Assembly (NCBI GenBank): GCA_947447465.1
Contig: CANFKE010000021.1
Span: 1 to 64,000, forward strand
DNA: 64,000 nucleotides
Origin: Chitinophagaceae bacterium
Lineage (GTDB): Bacteria; Bacteroidota; Bacteroidia; Chitinophagales; Chitinophagaceae
Direction: 5' to 3'
Of the stretch, positions 17,578 to 25,543 are shown in pieces. Under the pieces are notes generated by a model. It saw only the letters and a list, made by a program, of their open reading frames with translations. It ran no database searches and was not told the origin of the DNA. Every line of letters starts with the position of its first letter. The first letter of the stretch is position 1. The translations under genes were made by a program, and so were the position numbers.

Positions 17578-18018
17578 TTACGCTTCCAATATCCTTCTCA
17601 GGTAGTTGATCTGGCCCAGGTGGTAAGCAATATGGCCGTAGAAATGAGTGAGGTAAAAAGTAGTACTATGCTGGCCAAATATTTCAAACGGGAACTGCGC
17701 AGCTAACTGTTCCTGCGTGATAGCCGACAGCGTATTCTTTACAACCACAATTGTTTGATCAATATCTGCTAACAGTTGGGCTCTTGAAACATTCTTTGTT
17801 GAAAATTCCAGTTCGCGGGTTCTTACATACCCGGTGTTACCCAGTGTTGCGCCAATGAAATGATTGAGATTACCTATGAGGTGCAGCGTAAGGTTACCTG
17901 CGCTATTACTGATACCGGGAGGAACAGCCCATATATTCAACTCTGTTTCAAAGGCATTGAGTTCGTCCTTCAGTTTTAAAATATCTCTTTCAAATAATTC
18001 TGCGAAAAATAGTTCCAT
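17578..18018 (-). CDS. DinB-like (DUF1572-type) four-helix protein
   Basis: A 146-residue four-helix bundle of the DinB/YfiT superfamily. The histidines that usually bind a divalent metal are visible: LTLHLIGNLNHFIG (His47 and His53) and the C-terminal HFYGHIAYHLGQINYLRR helix (about 125-142). Members act as metal-dependent thiol S-transferases or have unknown roles; in bacillithiol-using bacteria some are bacillithiol transferases, and a YtxJ homologue elsewhere in this window supports bacillithiol use. It lies 17 bases after the putative anti-sigma gene in the sigma operon. Confidence 0.8.
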   Translation of the reverse strand: MELFFAELFERDILKLKDELNAFETELNIWAVPPGISNSAGNLTLHLIGNLNHFIGATLGNTGYVRTRELEFSTKNVSRAQLLADIDQTIVVVKNTLSAITQEQLAAQFPFEIFGQHSTTFYLTHFYGHIAYHLGQINYLRRILEA

Positions 18019-18035
18019 GGTAGCGTGTTCAAATA

Positions 18036-18545
18036 TTATTGGTGTTGTTTTTTCCTGTCTCTCTTTCTCAGCATCATATCGGCAAGTAATAGCCCTAGTA
18101 CTACATTCACCCCAATAGCTATGTTGATGAACATATTGTTGTATTGCCGGCTCATATCAGGAAGCTGAATATCTGGCAAACGTAAAGCCGACGCTGTATT
18201 ATGCCAATTTATAGTACTAACGCAATAGCCCAACACCAACACTATAGATATAACAAAGAATGCGGCTATCCCTTTAATGATAGATGGATTGATATAACCA
18301 TTTATTGCCGGCGCAATTTTAACATCGGCCACCAGCTCCATTACATTTTTAGTGAACCTTACAGGTGGTTGTTCCAATTCAAGACCGTTCAATATTGCGG
18401 CATTAAGATCCAGCAGCGCCTCATACTGTGCACTCCACATCGGGTCATGAGCTATCAGTGCAGATACTGCTTCATTTTCAGCAGCATCGCTGTTACCGTC
18501 TATATAAGCCCATAATCTTACCTCAATACTATCTTTATCTTCCAT
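18036..18545 (-). CDS. Probable anti-sigma factor (membrane protein)
   Basis: A 169-residue protein immediately downstream (47 bases) of an ECF sigma gene. The N-terminal 65 residues look like an anti-sigma domain (VRLWAYIDGNSDAAENEAV), though the zinc-binding HxxxCxxC is absent. Two transmembrane helices follow (about 89-110 and 139-158) with a basic KRDRKKQ C-terminus. The most likely role is to hold the sigma factor at the inner membrane until a signal arrives. Assignment rests on position and topology, not on a recognised family. Confidence 0.65.
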   Translation of the reverse strand: MEDKDSIEVRLWAYIDGNSDAAENEAVSALIAHDPMWSAQYEALLDLNAAILNGLELEQPPVRFTKNVMELVADVKIAPAINGYINPSIIKGIAAFFVISIVLVLGYCVSTINWHNTASALRLPDIQLPDMSRQYNNMFINIAIGVNVVLGLLLADMMLRKRDRKKQHQ

Positions 18546-18592
18546 AACCGCTAATTAAAATTAACCAATAATATTCATTCTCTTACCTGCAG

Positions 18593-19171
18593 CTATCTTA
18601 CCGTCTCCTTACTGAATTTATTTTCCAGTATATCCTTCAGTTTTTGCCGCGATCGCAGCAATTTCACTTTTACATTACTTGTGGTCATACCCACTATCTT
18701 ACTAATCTCCTCCACAGATTGTTCTCCCTGATAAAATAGAGTAATGATCGCTGCGTCAGTTTCAGAAAGATGTTGTATGGCCCATGCAAGTATTTGTTGC
18801 TGTGCCCTTTGCTCCATTATTGCGGCTGGTTGTTCTCCATCACCTGAATGCTCAGCCCATACCTGCATCCGCTCATCTCCCGGAAAAAAAGTTGCATCTT
18901 CCTTTTTTCGCAGGTGCGACAGGCAGGTATTATGTGCTATAGTGTACAACCAGGTAGTGAACTTACTTGAACCCTTGAACGATGCCAACGACCGATAGGC
19001 CTTCACAAATACATCCTGCGCCAGTTCCTCTGCCAGTTCCCGGTTATTTACATGCCGCATAGTAATGGTGAACACATACGCCTGATAGCGCGACACCAAT
19101 GTTGCATAGGCTGTTTGTCGCCCCTGCAACACCATCTGTATGATTGCTATATCGTCTTCCTGACCGTGCAT
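18593..19171 (-). CDS. ECF-type RNA polymerase sigma factor
   Basis: A 192-residue sigma-70 family factor of the ECF group. Region 2 is clear (RELAEELAQDVFVKAYRSL, then FTTWLYTIAHNTCLSHLRKK, about 42-91), and region 4 has the helix-turn-helix ITLFYQGEQSVEEISKIVGM and NVKVKLLRSRQKLK (about 142-182). It heads an operon with a probable membrane anti-sigma, a DinB-like protein and an unknown protein. Its regulon is unknown; its own upstream region is the start of the repeat island, and no TAnnTTTG was found near its start. Confidence 0.92.
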   Translation of the reverse strand: MHGQEDDIAIIQMVLQGRQTAYATLVSRYQAYVFTITMRHVNNRELAEELAQDVFVKAYRSLASFKGSSKFTTWLYTIAHNTCLSHLRKKEDATFFPGDERMQVWAEHSGDGEQPAAIMEQRAQQQILAWAIQHLSETDAAIITLFYQGEQSVEEISKIVGMTTSNVKVKLLRSRQKLKDILENKFSKETVR

Positions 19172-19466
19172 GTACTACTATAAGACGCGGAATTGTGTTG
19201 TGAGGTTACAGAAAATCTAAAAAATATTGATGCAAATATGCGTAAAGTTGAACTGCCACCACGACCATAAAAAACATATCCACAAATATCCCCCCATCCA
19301 AAGCCTTGCCCATAGTGCATTACAGCTCGCACTGACGTAACTTTTGTGAATATCTTTATTTTCCCTCATCACCGGCATCTATTAATTTGCACCCTTTCAG
19401 ACCAATTTCCCTGTCGCTCTTTGATATACGGTCCAATCAACATTTCAGGATATTCACTTGTCCAAA

Positions 19467-19606
19467 GGTCTCCCTTCGTCCTATCACATGCAAGCATCTC
19501 GCTTGCGAAAAAAATATCCCCGTCTCTCTTTGATATGTCGAAGGACAGTGATCAAAAGTGGCAACATGTGGAAGAAAGTAGCAGAAAGTGGCAGAAAGTA
19601 GCAATT
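19467..19606. repeat. Direct repeat, copy 1 (about 140 bp)
   Basis: Nearly identical to 19623-19761; differences are one extra C in the ATCCCC run and a few substitutions. Each copy holds the hairpin GCAAGC-N5-GCTTGC, the string CTCTTTGATATGTCGAAGGA and a tail of ten-base AGTGGCAGAA-like units. A diverged fragment of the same element, ATTTCCCTGTCGCTCTTTGA, lies at 19405-19424. Confidence 0.85.
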
Positions 19607-19622
19607 CCTTTACTGGTCGAAG

Positions 19623-19761
19623 GGTCTCCCTTCGTCCTATCACATGCAAGCATCTCGCTTGCGAAAAAAATATCCCGTCTCTCTTTGATATGTCGAAGGA
19701 CAGTGATCAAAAGTGGCAACAAGTGGAAGAAAGTGGCAGAAAGTGGCAGAAAGTAGCAATT
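19623..19761. repeat. Direct repeat, copy 2 (about 139 bp)
   Basis: Second copy, 16 bases after the first. Its left end forms an extra hairpin CGAAGGG-TCT-CCCTTCG that copy 1 lacks because of substitutions. The unit has the look of a dispersed intergenic repeat rather than a gene. Confidence 0.85.
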
Positions 19762-19818
19762 TGTTAAAATGCCCTCAATGTCAACATAACAAAGCATTTG
19801 AGCATATTAAACCTATAC

Positions 19819-19853
19819 AAAACTGCCACTTTTATTAAAAACTGCCACTTTTT
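19819..19853. repeat. Tandem AAAACTGCCACTTTT units
   Basis: Two copies about 19 bases apart, each reverse complementary to the AAAAGTGGCA string found in both large repeats, so long-range pairing in a transcript is possible. Confidence 0.6.
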
Positions 19854-19897
19854 AAGATCCCCATTCATCTGCCCCCCCGAAGGGGCTAATAATCTTA

Positions 19898-19918
19898 GCC
19901 CGGGGTTTTAACCCCGGC
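19898..19918. repeat. GC-rich palindrome
   Basis: GCCCGGGGTTTTAACCCCGGC is an almost perfect palindrome (8-bp CCGGGGTT arms, TT centre), preceded at 19871-19886 by a second short hairpin of C and G runs. This resembles a REP-like intergenic palindrome. Confidence 0.6.
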
Positions 19919-19960
19919 AATCCTAACAAAATGACAATAAATAAATTCTGCTGGTCGAAT

Positions 19961-20061
19961 GATCGGGCACGATCGGGCATGAACGTTTTCCATAATTATC
20001 TGAAAATCAAAGACATGAAATATTTCTATGCCCGATTATAATTTTATTTTTCATCGGGCAT
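19961..20061. repeat. GATCGGGCA motif cluster
   Basis: GATCGGGCA occurs at 19961 and 19971 in tandem, and the 9-bp arms ATGCCCGAT (20028-20036) and ATCGGGCAT (20053-20061) form a hairpin with an AT-rich 16-base loop. Confidence 0.6.
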
Positions 20062-20216
20062 CCTGCAAAAACACATGAAATACTATCGAACTACTGCAAA
20101 CAAAAAAATATTTCCGCATTTCTGTAACCTGTTATTATCACCTGTAGTCTTAGATGGTAACAATGTTTGCAAGCTATTTCAAAACAATATTCACAGATCA
20201 TTAAAAACTAATAATT

Positions 20217-20615
20217 ATGCAACCAGAAATATTAATTGCGCCGGTATTCTTTCTATCCTTCTTTGGTATGATTTTCGGCATAGTATACATAAGGAACAAA
20301 GAAAACATGGCAATGATCGATCGCGGCATTGATCCGCGCAACCGTAAAGTATCACCCCGTCCTTTCACCAGTCTTAAATATGGCCTTTTGCTCTGCGGCA
20401 TCGGACTCGGGCTCTTCCTCGCTTTCCTTGCCGACGAATTTATGATGAAACACAATGTTATGGTCAACGGCAATCTTGACTATAAACAATACCCTCAGAT
20501 CTATATTGCGCTGATTACCCTGTTTGGCGGCTTGGGACTGGTAGCTTCATACAGAATTGAGAAAAAAGAGTGGCTGGACAAAGAATTTGATGACAAATTG
20601 CCAATTAAGGAATAA
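20217..20615 (+). CDS. DUF6249-like small membrane protein
   Basis: A 132-residue inner membrane protein with three predicted helices (about 6-24, 56-73 and 95-112). The cytoplasmic segment RNKENMAMIDRGIDPRN between the first two helices is the recognisable part and resembles DUF6249 proteins, which often sit beside ECF sigma genes; here the sigma operon is about 1 kb away on the opposite strand. Function unknown. A strong hairpin follows the stop. Confidence 0.75.
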   Translation: MQPEILIAPVFFLSFFGMIFGIVYIRNKENMAMIDRGIDPRNRKVSPRPFTSLKYGLLLCGIGLGLFLAFLADEFMMKHNVMVNGNLDYKQYPQIYIALITLFGGLGLVASYRIEKKEWLDKEFDDKLPIKE

Positions 20616-20671
20616 TCACCATACATAAACCGCCTTTCTGAGACGAACATATACACATTTTTTGCACCAAA

Positions 20672-20713
20672 AATCGGCCCAAAACCTTTACTGTTAAGGT
20701 TTTGGGCCGATTC
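20672..20713. terminator. Long hairpin terminator upstream of recA
   Basis: A perfect 17-bp inverted repeat (20672-20688 with 20697-20713) with an 8-base loop lies after the DUF6249-like gene and before the recA promoter. There is no strong T-run, but the stem is very stable. Confidence 0.75.
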
Positions 20714-20767
20714 ATAAAATGTGGATATCTTCTTGCCTGCAAATAGCCTGACTGTGCTATTTATACC

Positions 20768-20775
20768 TAATTTTG
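20768..20775 (+). promoter_or_regulatory. recA -7 element
   Basis: TAATTTTG matches TAnnTTTG and ends 13 bases before the recA ATG. No recognisable SOS box was seen near it. Confidence 0.45.
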
Positions 20776-20788
20776 ATTCCAGAAAATA

Positions 20789-21802
20789 ATGAAAGAAAAA
20801 AATAGCAATATGGCAGACGATAAATTGAAAGTGCTCAAGCTGGCGATGGACAAGATCGAAAAGGACTATGGAAAAGGTTCTGTAATGATGCTTGGCGAAA
20901 AAGGACACGAGGCAATAGATGTGATCAGCACCGGCTCTCTTGGTCTTGATGTAGCATTGGGTGTAGGCGGTTTCCCGAGAGGCCGTATCATTGAAATATA
21001 TGGCCCTGAATCTTCAGGTAAAACAACGGTTGCCATTCATACGATTGCCGAAGCACAAAAGAAAGGTGGTATTTGCGCGATCATAGATGCCGAGCACGCA
21101 TTCGATTCAGGATATGCACGCAAACTGGGGGTAGATGTTGATAGTCTTATTATCTCTCAACCCGACTACGGTGAGCAGGCACTGGAAATAGCCGATCGCC
21201 TTATCTCTTCAGGCGCAGTTGACGTAGTCGTAGTTGACTCCGTTGCTGCCTTGGTACCTAAGGGTGAATTGGAAGGCGAAATGGGCGAAAGCAAAATGGG
21301 CTTACAGGCAAGACTCATGAGTCAGGCACTGCGTAAGCTTACCGCTACTATCTCCCGCACAGGCTGCTGCTGCATATTCATCAACCAGCTCCGCGAAAAG
21401 ATCGGTGTTATGTTCGGCAACCCCGAAACTACTACCGGTGGTAATGCATTGAAGTTCTACGCGTCAGTACGTCTGGATATCCGTCGTATCAGCCAGATCA
21501 AGGATGGCGATGTAGCCAGCGGTAACCGTACACGCGTAAAAGTGGTCAAGAATAAAGTAGCACCGCCTTTCCGTCAGGTCGAGTTCGATATCATCTTTGG
21601 TGAAGGTATCAGCAAAGTAGGTGAGATCATTGATATGGGTGTTGAACTGGGCATACTTGCCAAGAGCGGATCATGGTACAGCTACAACGATAGCAAGATC
21701 GGTCAGGGAAGAGATTCTGTTAAGCAGTTCCTGCAAGACAACCCTGAAATGTCAGCAGAAATAGAAGCAAGAATTCGAGAAGCCCTTCAGGTAGTAGCTT
21801 AA
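20789..21802 (+). CDS. recA: Recombinase A
   Basis: RecA, the strand-exchange ATPase of homologous recombination and SOS signalling, complete at 337 residues. Walker [10 protein letters not shown] (72-80), Walker [13 protein letters not shown] (146-157), the L1 region around [17 protein letters not shown] and the L2 loop [21 protein letters not shown] (210-230 region) are intact. An unusual Cys-Cys-Cys run sits just before the conserved [10 protein letters not shown] (198-207). An internal ATG eight codons in is also possible as start. It stands alone between two strong terminators. Confidence 0.98.
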   Translation: MKEKNSNMADDKLKVLKLAMDKIEKDYGKGSVMMLGEKGHEAIDVISTGSLGLDVALGVGGFPRGRIIEIYGPESSGKTTVAIHTIAEAQKKGGICAIIDAEHAFDSGYARKLGVDVDSLIISQPDYGEQALEIADRLISSGAVDVVVVDSVAALVPKGELEGEMGESKMGLQARLMSQALRKLTATISRTGCCCIFINQLREKIGVMFGNPETTTGGNALKFYASVRLDIRRISQIKDGDVASGNRTRVKVVKNKVAPPFRQVEFDIIFGEGISKVGEIIDMGVELGILAKSGSWYSYNDSKIGQGRDSVKQFLQDNPEMSAEIEARIREALQVVA

Positions 21803-21827
21803 TTCTTCAACAATACTTAGTAAGTAC

Positions 21828-21859
21828 GAAGGCTGTTAGCGCATATGCTGACAGCCTTC
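21828..21859 (+). terminator. recA terminator
   Basis: A 9-bp perfect stem GAAGGCTGT / ACAGCCTTC (21828-21836, 21851-21859) with further partial pairing in the loop and a pyrimidine-rich CTTGTCT tail. It also faces the convergent antitoxin gene. Confidence 0.75.
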
Positions 21860-21880
21860 CTTGTCTAAAACTACGATCAG

Positions 21881-22183
21881 TTATCCTAATGATATTTTCA
21901 GCTGCAATTTTCCTCCCAACCCTGTTTCCACGATCTTCTGAAGGGTAGATATCCGTACTTCCTTAACGTCATTTTCTATTTTTGATATATATGACTTGGT
22001 TGTACCAACCTTCTCGGCAAGTTGCTCCTGTGTCATTCCTTTTTCAAGCCTGGCATCATGAATTAACGCACCTATTTTAAAATTTTCGTAACCTGTCTCC
22101 AGCTCTTCCCTTTTTTTCGCTCCCCTTTTCCCGTAATGAATATCCTTAAACTCTTCTAATGAAACTATGTTACTTTTTTTCAT
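21881..22183 (-). CDS. HigA-like antitoxin (XRE-family helix-turn-helix)
   Basis: A 100-residue DNA-binding protein with an XRE helix-turn-helix in its C-terminal two thirds (IGALIHDARLEKGMTQEQLA, then TTKSYISKIEND, about residues 37-75). It should neutralise the toxin encoded just upstream and repress the shared promoter. Toxin first and antitoxin second is the HigBA order. The start overlaps the toxin 3' end by 14 bases. A palindrome upstream of the toxin is the likely operator. Confidence 0.85.
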   Translation of the reverse strand: MKKSNIVSLEEFKDIHYGKRGAKKREELETGYENFKIGALIHDARLEKGMTQEQLAEKVGTTKSYISKIENDVKEVRISTLQKIVETGLGGKLQLKISLG

Positions 22184-22520
22184 CTTCGTATTGCTTTTTT
22201 ATTTTTAATGCGCTCTCTATTTCTTTCTTAGGTGTTTTCTGATCTTTTTTCTGAAACCCATTTGCCAATACAACAAGTTGCCCTTTGTCAAAAAAACAGA
22301 ATACACGAAATATATCACTACCTACCTGTATCCTGATCTCATAGAGGCCTTCTGTATTTTCAATATGTTTTAGGTATGTTTCAGGAATTTGTGGTATTTC
22401 TTCTATCAGATCAAGAGTCCAGATGATCTTATCTTTCACCTTATCTCGTTGCCTGATAAAAAAATCCTGAAAATAATCTCTGTAAAAAATAATGGAACGG
22501 TATCTGTGTTTTTTTGCCAC
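22170..22520 (-). CDS. HigB/RelE-like toxin (phage Gp49-like)
   Basis: A 116-residue toxin of the HigB/Gp49-like branch of the RelE superfamily, expected to cleave mRNA on ribosomes. Typical segments are IIFYRDYFQDFF, DKVKDKIIWTLDLI, GLYEIRIQVGSDIFRVFCFF, LVVLANGFQKKDQKTPKKEI. The frame stays open to an ATG at 22556, but that ATG lies inside an 18-bp palindrome and a TACTTTAG promoter-like element; the GTG at 22520 gives a protein of normal family length, so I use it. Assignment of the start is tentative. Confidence 0.8.
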   Translation of the reverse strand: MAKKHRYRSIIFYRDYFQDFFIRQRDKVKDKIIWTLDLIEEIPQIPETYLKHIENTEGLYEIRIQVGSDIFRVFCFFDKGQLVVLANGFQKKDQKTPKKEIESALKIKKQYEDEKK

Positions 22521-22536
22521 AACAACAAACAATAAA

Positions 22537-22554
22537 GTTGCACTAAAGTACAAC
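22537..22554. promoter_or_regulatory. Candidate operator of the toxin-antitoxin pair
   Basis: GTTGCACTAAAGTACAAC is an 18-bp dyad with one mismatch per arm (GTTG.ACT). On the minus strand it contains TACTTTAG, a near-consensus -7 element, so a bound antitoxin would block RNA polymerase directly. Confidence 0.5.
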
Positions 22555-22706
22555 ATTATTATTTATTTTTCTCTTAAATTCTATCAATTTATAAAATCTT
22601 AATGATGACCTTATTTAGACAACGTGATATTATACTCAGATAGAATGTGCGGCGCATTGTTTTGAGTACTTTTGGAAACTAACAAGAATCAACGAATATT
22701 TTAAAA

Positions 22707-23936
22707 ATGAAAATAGCCATAATAGGAGCAGGTGCGGCAGGTTGCTTTGCGGCGGCGAATATAGCTCCCCGCGAAGGGCTGGAAGTGACTGTGTTTGAGA
22801 AAACAGGTAAGGTGCTGCAGAAGGTAAAAGTATCGGGTGGTGGCAGGTGCAATGTTACGCATGAATGCTTTGACATACCCGAACTGCTTACCCGCTACCC
22901 GCGCGGTAAACAACTCTTACGCAAATCGCTCTATCACTTCACACCTGCCGATACTATCAAATGGTTCGAAGAACGGGGCGTACAGCTAAAGACAGAAGCC
23001 GATGGCCGTATGTTCCCTATCACAGACAGCTCGCAAACTATTATAGACGCCATTTGGCAGGAAATGATGCGCAAAGGTGTGCAGGTCATCTATCACAGAT
23101 CAGTGAACTCTATACAAAAAAATGGTGCACAGTTTGTGATCAACTTTGCCGATGGCAGCACCTATACAGCAGATAAAGTACTGATATCCACAGGAGGTTT
23201 CCCTAAAGCAGAACAATACAAATGGCTCACTGAATTGGGACATACCATTCAGCAACCTGTACCCTCATTATTCACATTCAATATTCCCAAACACCCGGTT
23301 ACTGAACTTATGGGGCTGAGTGTACCTATGGCTACAGTAAAAATAGCCGGCACTAAAATAGCACAATCAGGACCATTACTGATCACACACTGGGGCATGA
23401 GCGGTCCGGCTGTATTAAAAACATCGGCGGTAGGCGCACGAGAACTGGCCGACAGAAACTACCAATTCAACTTCATCATCAACTGGCTGAATGACGTAAA
23501 TGATGCCGACCTGAAAGAGATCATACTGGGACTAAGACAGGAGCAGGGCAAACAATTGGTACAAAATAAAAATCCTTTCGATCTGCCGCGCAGGCTGTGG
23601 GAATATTTACTCACTCAGTGCGGAATAAAAGATGATGTGCGATGGGGCGAACTACCTGCAACACAGCAGAATAAACTGATAGAGATCCTGCTGCGCAACA
23701 CTTACACAGTAAATGGCAAGACAACTTTCAAAGAAGAATTTGTTACTTGTGGCGGTATTAGTCTGGCAGAGATAGATCCGCAGACCATGCAAAGCAGAAT
23801 ACATCCCGGACTATACTTTGCAGGCGAAGTAATGGATGTAGATGGAGTAACAGGTGGCTATAATTTCCAGAATGCATGGAGCAGCGGATGGATAGCAAGC
23901 AAGAGTATGAAGCAAGAAAACGAAGTGCAGGATTAA
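22707..23936 (+). CDS. HI0933/BaiN-like flavoprotein
   Basis: A 409-residue NAD(P)/FAD-dependent oxidoreductase of the HI0933 family. The FAD-binding Rossmann motif IIGAGAAG (5-12) is followed by the family signature KVSGGGRCNVTH (41-52) and a C-terminal second FAD segment, TCGGISLAEI then GLYFAGEVMDVDGVTGGYNF (about 350-388). The physiological substrate of most members is not known. A second, unrelated FAD enzyme follows after 81 bases on the same strand, so the two may be co-transcribed. Confidence 0.88.
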   Translation: MKIAIIGAGAAGCFAAANIAPREGLEVTVFEKTGKVLQKVKVSGGGRCNVTHECFDIPELLTRYPRGKQLLRKSLYHFTPADTIKWFEERGVQLKTEADGRMFPITDSSQTIIDAIWQEMMRKGVQVIYHRSVNSIQKNGAQFVINFADGSTYTADKVLISTGGFPKAEQYKWLTELGHTIQQPVPSLFTFNIPKHPVTELMGLSVPMATVKIAGTKIAQSGPLLITHWGMSGPAVLKTSAVGARELADRNYQFNFIINWLNDVNDADLKEIILGLRQEQGKQLVQNKNPFDLPRRLWEYLLTQCGIKDDVRWGELPATQQNKLIEILLRNTYTVNGKTTFKEEFVTCGGISLAEIDPQTMQSRIHPGLYFAGEVMDVDGVTGGYNFQNAWSSGWIASKSMKQENEVQD

Positions 23937-24017
23937 AACAATATTCGATCGTCGGTGCAGGTCTGCTCACCAACATTAAATGGGGAGTATTCGTTTGGGA
24001 TTTTATAAAGGGCAATA

Positions 24018-25079
24018 ATGCAAACTGATTACATAATAGTAGGACAAGGCATCTGCGGCACATTACTCAGCTGGTGCCTGATGAAAGAAGGGAAGCAGGT
24101 TGTGGTCATTGATGAGGCACAACCATTTACTGCCGGCAAAGTGGCCAGCGGACTCATCAATCCGGTAACGGGTATGCGGGTCGTAAAGTCGTGGATGATA
24201 GATGAACTGCTGCCCGAAGCGATAGCTATGTATGACGAGATAAGCCGGCAATTGGACATAAGGATAATCAATCCCTATGGCATCTTGGAATTCTACCCCG
24301 ACACTAAATACAGAGATACATTTACAGAGCGTGCAACACAATATACCGACTACCTGCACACCGATGTGAACACTGCTGACTGGGAATCAAAGTTCAACTT
24401 TCATTATGGCATAGGCCGCATATCATCGACCGCTGTTATAAATATACGGCTGCTGCAGGATACATGGCGCCGATCATTGAACAATGCCGGGCAATTGATA
24501 GAAGAGCCATTTGACCTATCAGCACTAAAGGTTACTCCTGCAAAGGTCACTTACAAGGACATCACAGCGCAAAAGATAGTTTTTTGTGATGGTGTAGGAG
24601 GGATCAATAATCCTTATTTTTCAATACTCCCGTTCTCCATTAATAAAGGAGAGGTATTATTGGCATCTATCCCCGATCTGCCAAGAGATTTTGTATATAA
24701 ACATGGTCTGAAAATAGCCCCCTGGGAAGACGACCTGTTCTGGATCGGCTCATCATTTGAATGGACATTTGACAATACCGATACCTCAACGGCATTCAGA
24801 GAAAAAACAGAATGGCAATTAAGGAATTGGCTGAAACTCCCCTATACCATCGAAGACCAATGGGCTTCAGTGCGCCCTGCTACAGTTGACCACAAACCGT
24901 TTGTTGGTTTTCATCCGCTATACCCCTCCGTAGGCATATTCAATGGCATGGGAGCAAAGGGTTGCTCACAGACCCCGTTCTTTGCCCGTTCATTGGCACA
25001 AAATATGGTTAACGGCACACCTGTACATAAAGAAGCAGATATTGCCCGATATACTAAAGTACTCAGCAAACAGACCTAA
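24018..25079 (+). CDS. FAD-dependent oxidoreductase (DAO family)
   Basis: A 353-residue flavoprotein of the D-amino-acid oxidase/DadA-like superfamily. The dinucleotide-binding start DYIIVGQGICGTLLSW (4-19) is followed by QVVVIDEAQ, ASGLINPVTGMRVVKSW (47-63), and the C-terminal VRPATVDHKPFVGFHP (about 290-305) with NGMGAKGCSQTPF (317-329). The substrate is unclear. It ends convergently with the haemoglobin gene, the stop codons overlapping by four bases. Confidence 0.85.
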   Translation: MQTDYIIVGQGICGTLLSWCLMKEGKQVVVIDEAQPFTAGKVASGLINPVTGMRVVKSWMIDELLPEAIAMYDEISRQLDIRIINPYGILEFYPDTKYRDTFTERATQYTDYLHTDVNTADWESKFNFHYGIGRISSTAVINIRLLQDTWRRSLNNAGQLIEEPFDLSALKVTPAKVTYKDITAQKIVFCDGVGGINNPYFSILPFSINKGEVLLASIPDLPRDFVYKHGLKIAPWEDDLFWIGSSFEWTFDNTDTSTAFREKTEWQLRNWLKLPYTIEDQWASVRPATVDHKPFVGFHPLYPSVGIFNGMGAKGCSQTPFFARSLAQNMVNGTPVHKEADIARYTKVLSKQT

Positions 25080-25486
25080 GAATTCACAGGGATGATAGGC
25101 AGATCTTTCCGGTCTCTCCTCACCTTATACTCCATCACAGATGCAATATTCCTGGCTCTGGTTATGGTCTGTACGGCCATTGGCCCCGCAAATAGCTCAT
25201 TGACAGTTTCTTCCCACATTTCCAGCCAGCGTTTAAAATGCTCTGGCAGTAACGGGGTCTTCTTATTCAGGTCCATATGCTTTACCATCGGGTTAGACCG
25301 GTAATTATCGGTACCCAGCAGCATAGATCCCCAGAATGAGTACATGACAGGCATATGATGTTCAAGTGATATTTTGGCTACATCCGTAAAAATGAAGCCT
25401 ATCAACGGGTCAGACATAGCCTTGCCGTAAAAGGTATCTACCAGCAATTGTATATCCTGCTCCGTTCCCAGATCTTTTTTCTCCAT
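25076..25486 (-). CDS. Group III truncated haemoglobin
   Basis: A 136-residue haem protein of the trHb III class, thought to deal with oxygen or nitric oxide chemistry. Alignment by eye to the Campylobacter Ctb protein puts the proximal haem ligand at His70 (NPMVKHMDL), the B10 tyrosine at Tyr20 (DTFYGKA) and distal-pocket His43/His44 (LEHHMPVMYSFW), with the conserved FWGSMLLGT (51-59) and FKRWLEMWEETV (84-95). A TATTTTTG element lies 22 bases before the ATG. Confidence 0.9.
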   Translation of the reverse strand: MEKKDLGTEQDIQLLVDTFYGKAMSDPLIGFIFTDVAKISLEHHMPVMYSFWGSMLLGTDNYRSNPMVKHMDLNKKTPLLPEHFKRWLEMWEETVNELFAGPMAVQTITRARNIASVMEYKVRRDRKDLPIIPVNS

Positions 25487-25508
25487 TATATCAGATAATT
25501 AATGAGCA

Positions 25509-25516
25509 CAAAAATA
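25509..25516 (-). promoter_or_regulatory. -7 element of the haemoglobin gene
   Basis: TATTTTTG on the minus strand, 22 bases upstream of the ATG at 25486; exact match to TAnnTTTG. No TTTG at the ideal -33 spacing. Confidence 0.45.
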
Positions 25517-25543
25517 CGACCATTACCCCCCTTAAATGATGAG

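Larger units (their letters stand above)
19172..20216. other. One-kilobase non-coding repeat island
   Basis: This stretch between the sigma factor and recA-proximal genes has no credible gene. It is packed with direct repeats (19467-19761), inverted AAAACTGCCACTTTT units (19819-19853), GC-rich palindromes (19871-19918) and GATCGGGCA motifs (19961-20061). ORFs that cross it are built from the repeat itself. Confidence 0.7.

Noticed and set aside
19484-19517. Hairpin in the 140-bp repeat as a transcription terminator
   Set aside because: The GCAAGC/GCTTGC stem is only 6 bp and is followed by A, not T, on the plus strand; no gene ends near it.
19346-19797. ORFs on both strands through the repeat island
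   Set aside because: Their sequences consist of the translated DNA repeat, including the same peptide twice, and no start context or family supports coding.
19961-20061. CRISPR array
   Set aside because: Repeats are only nine bases, spacing is irregular, and no cas genes are present.
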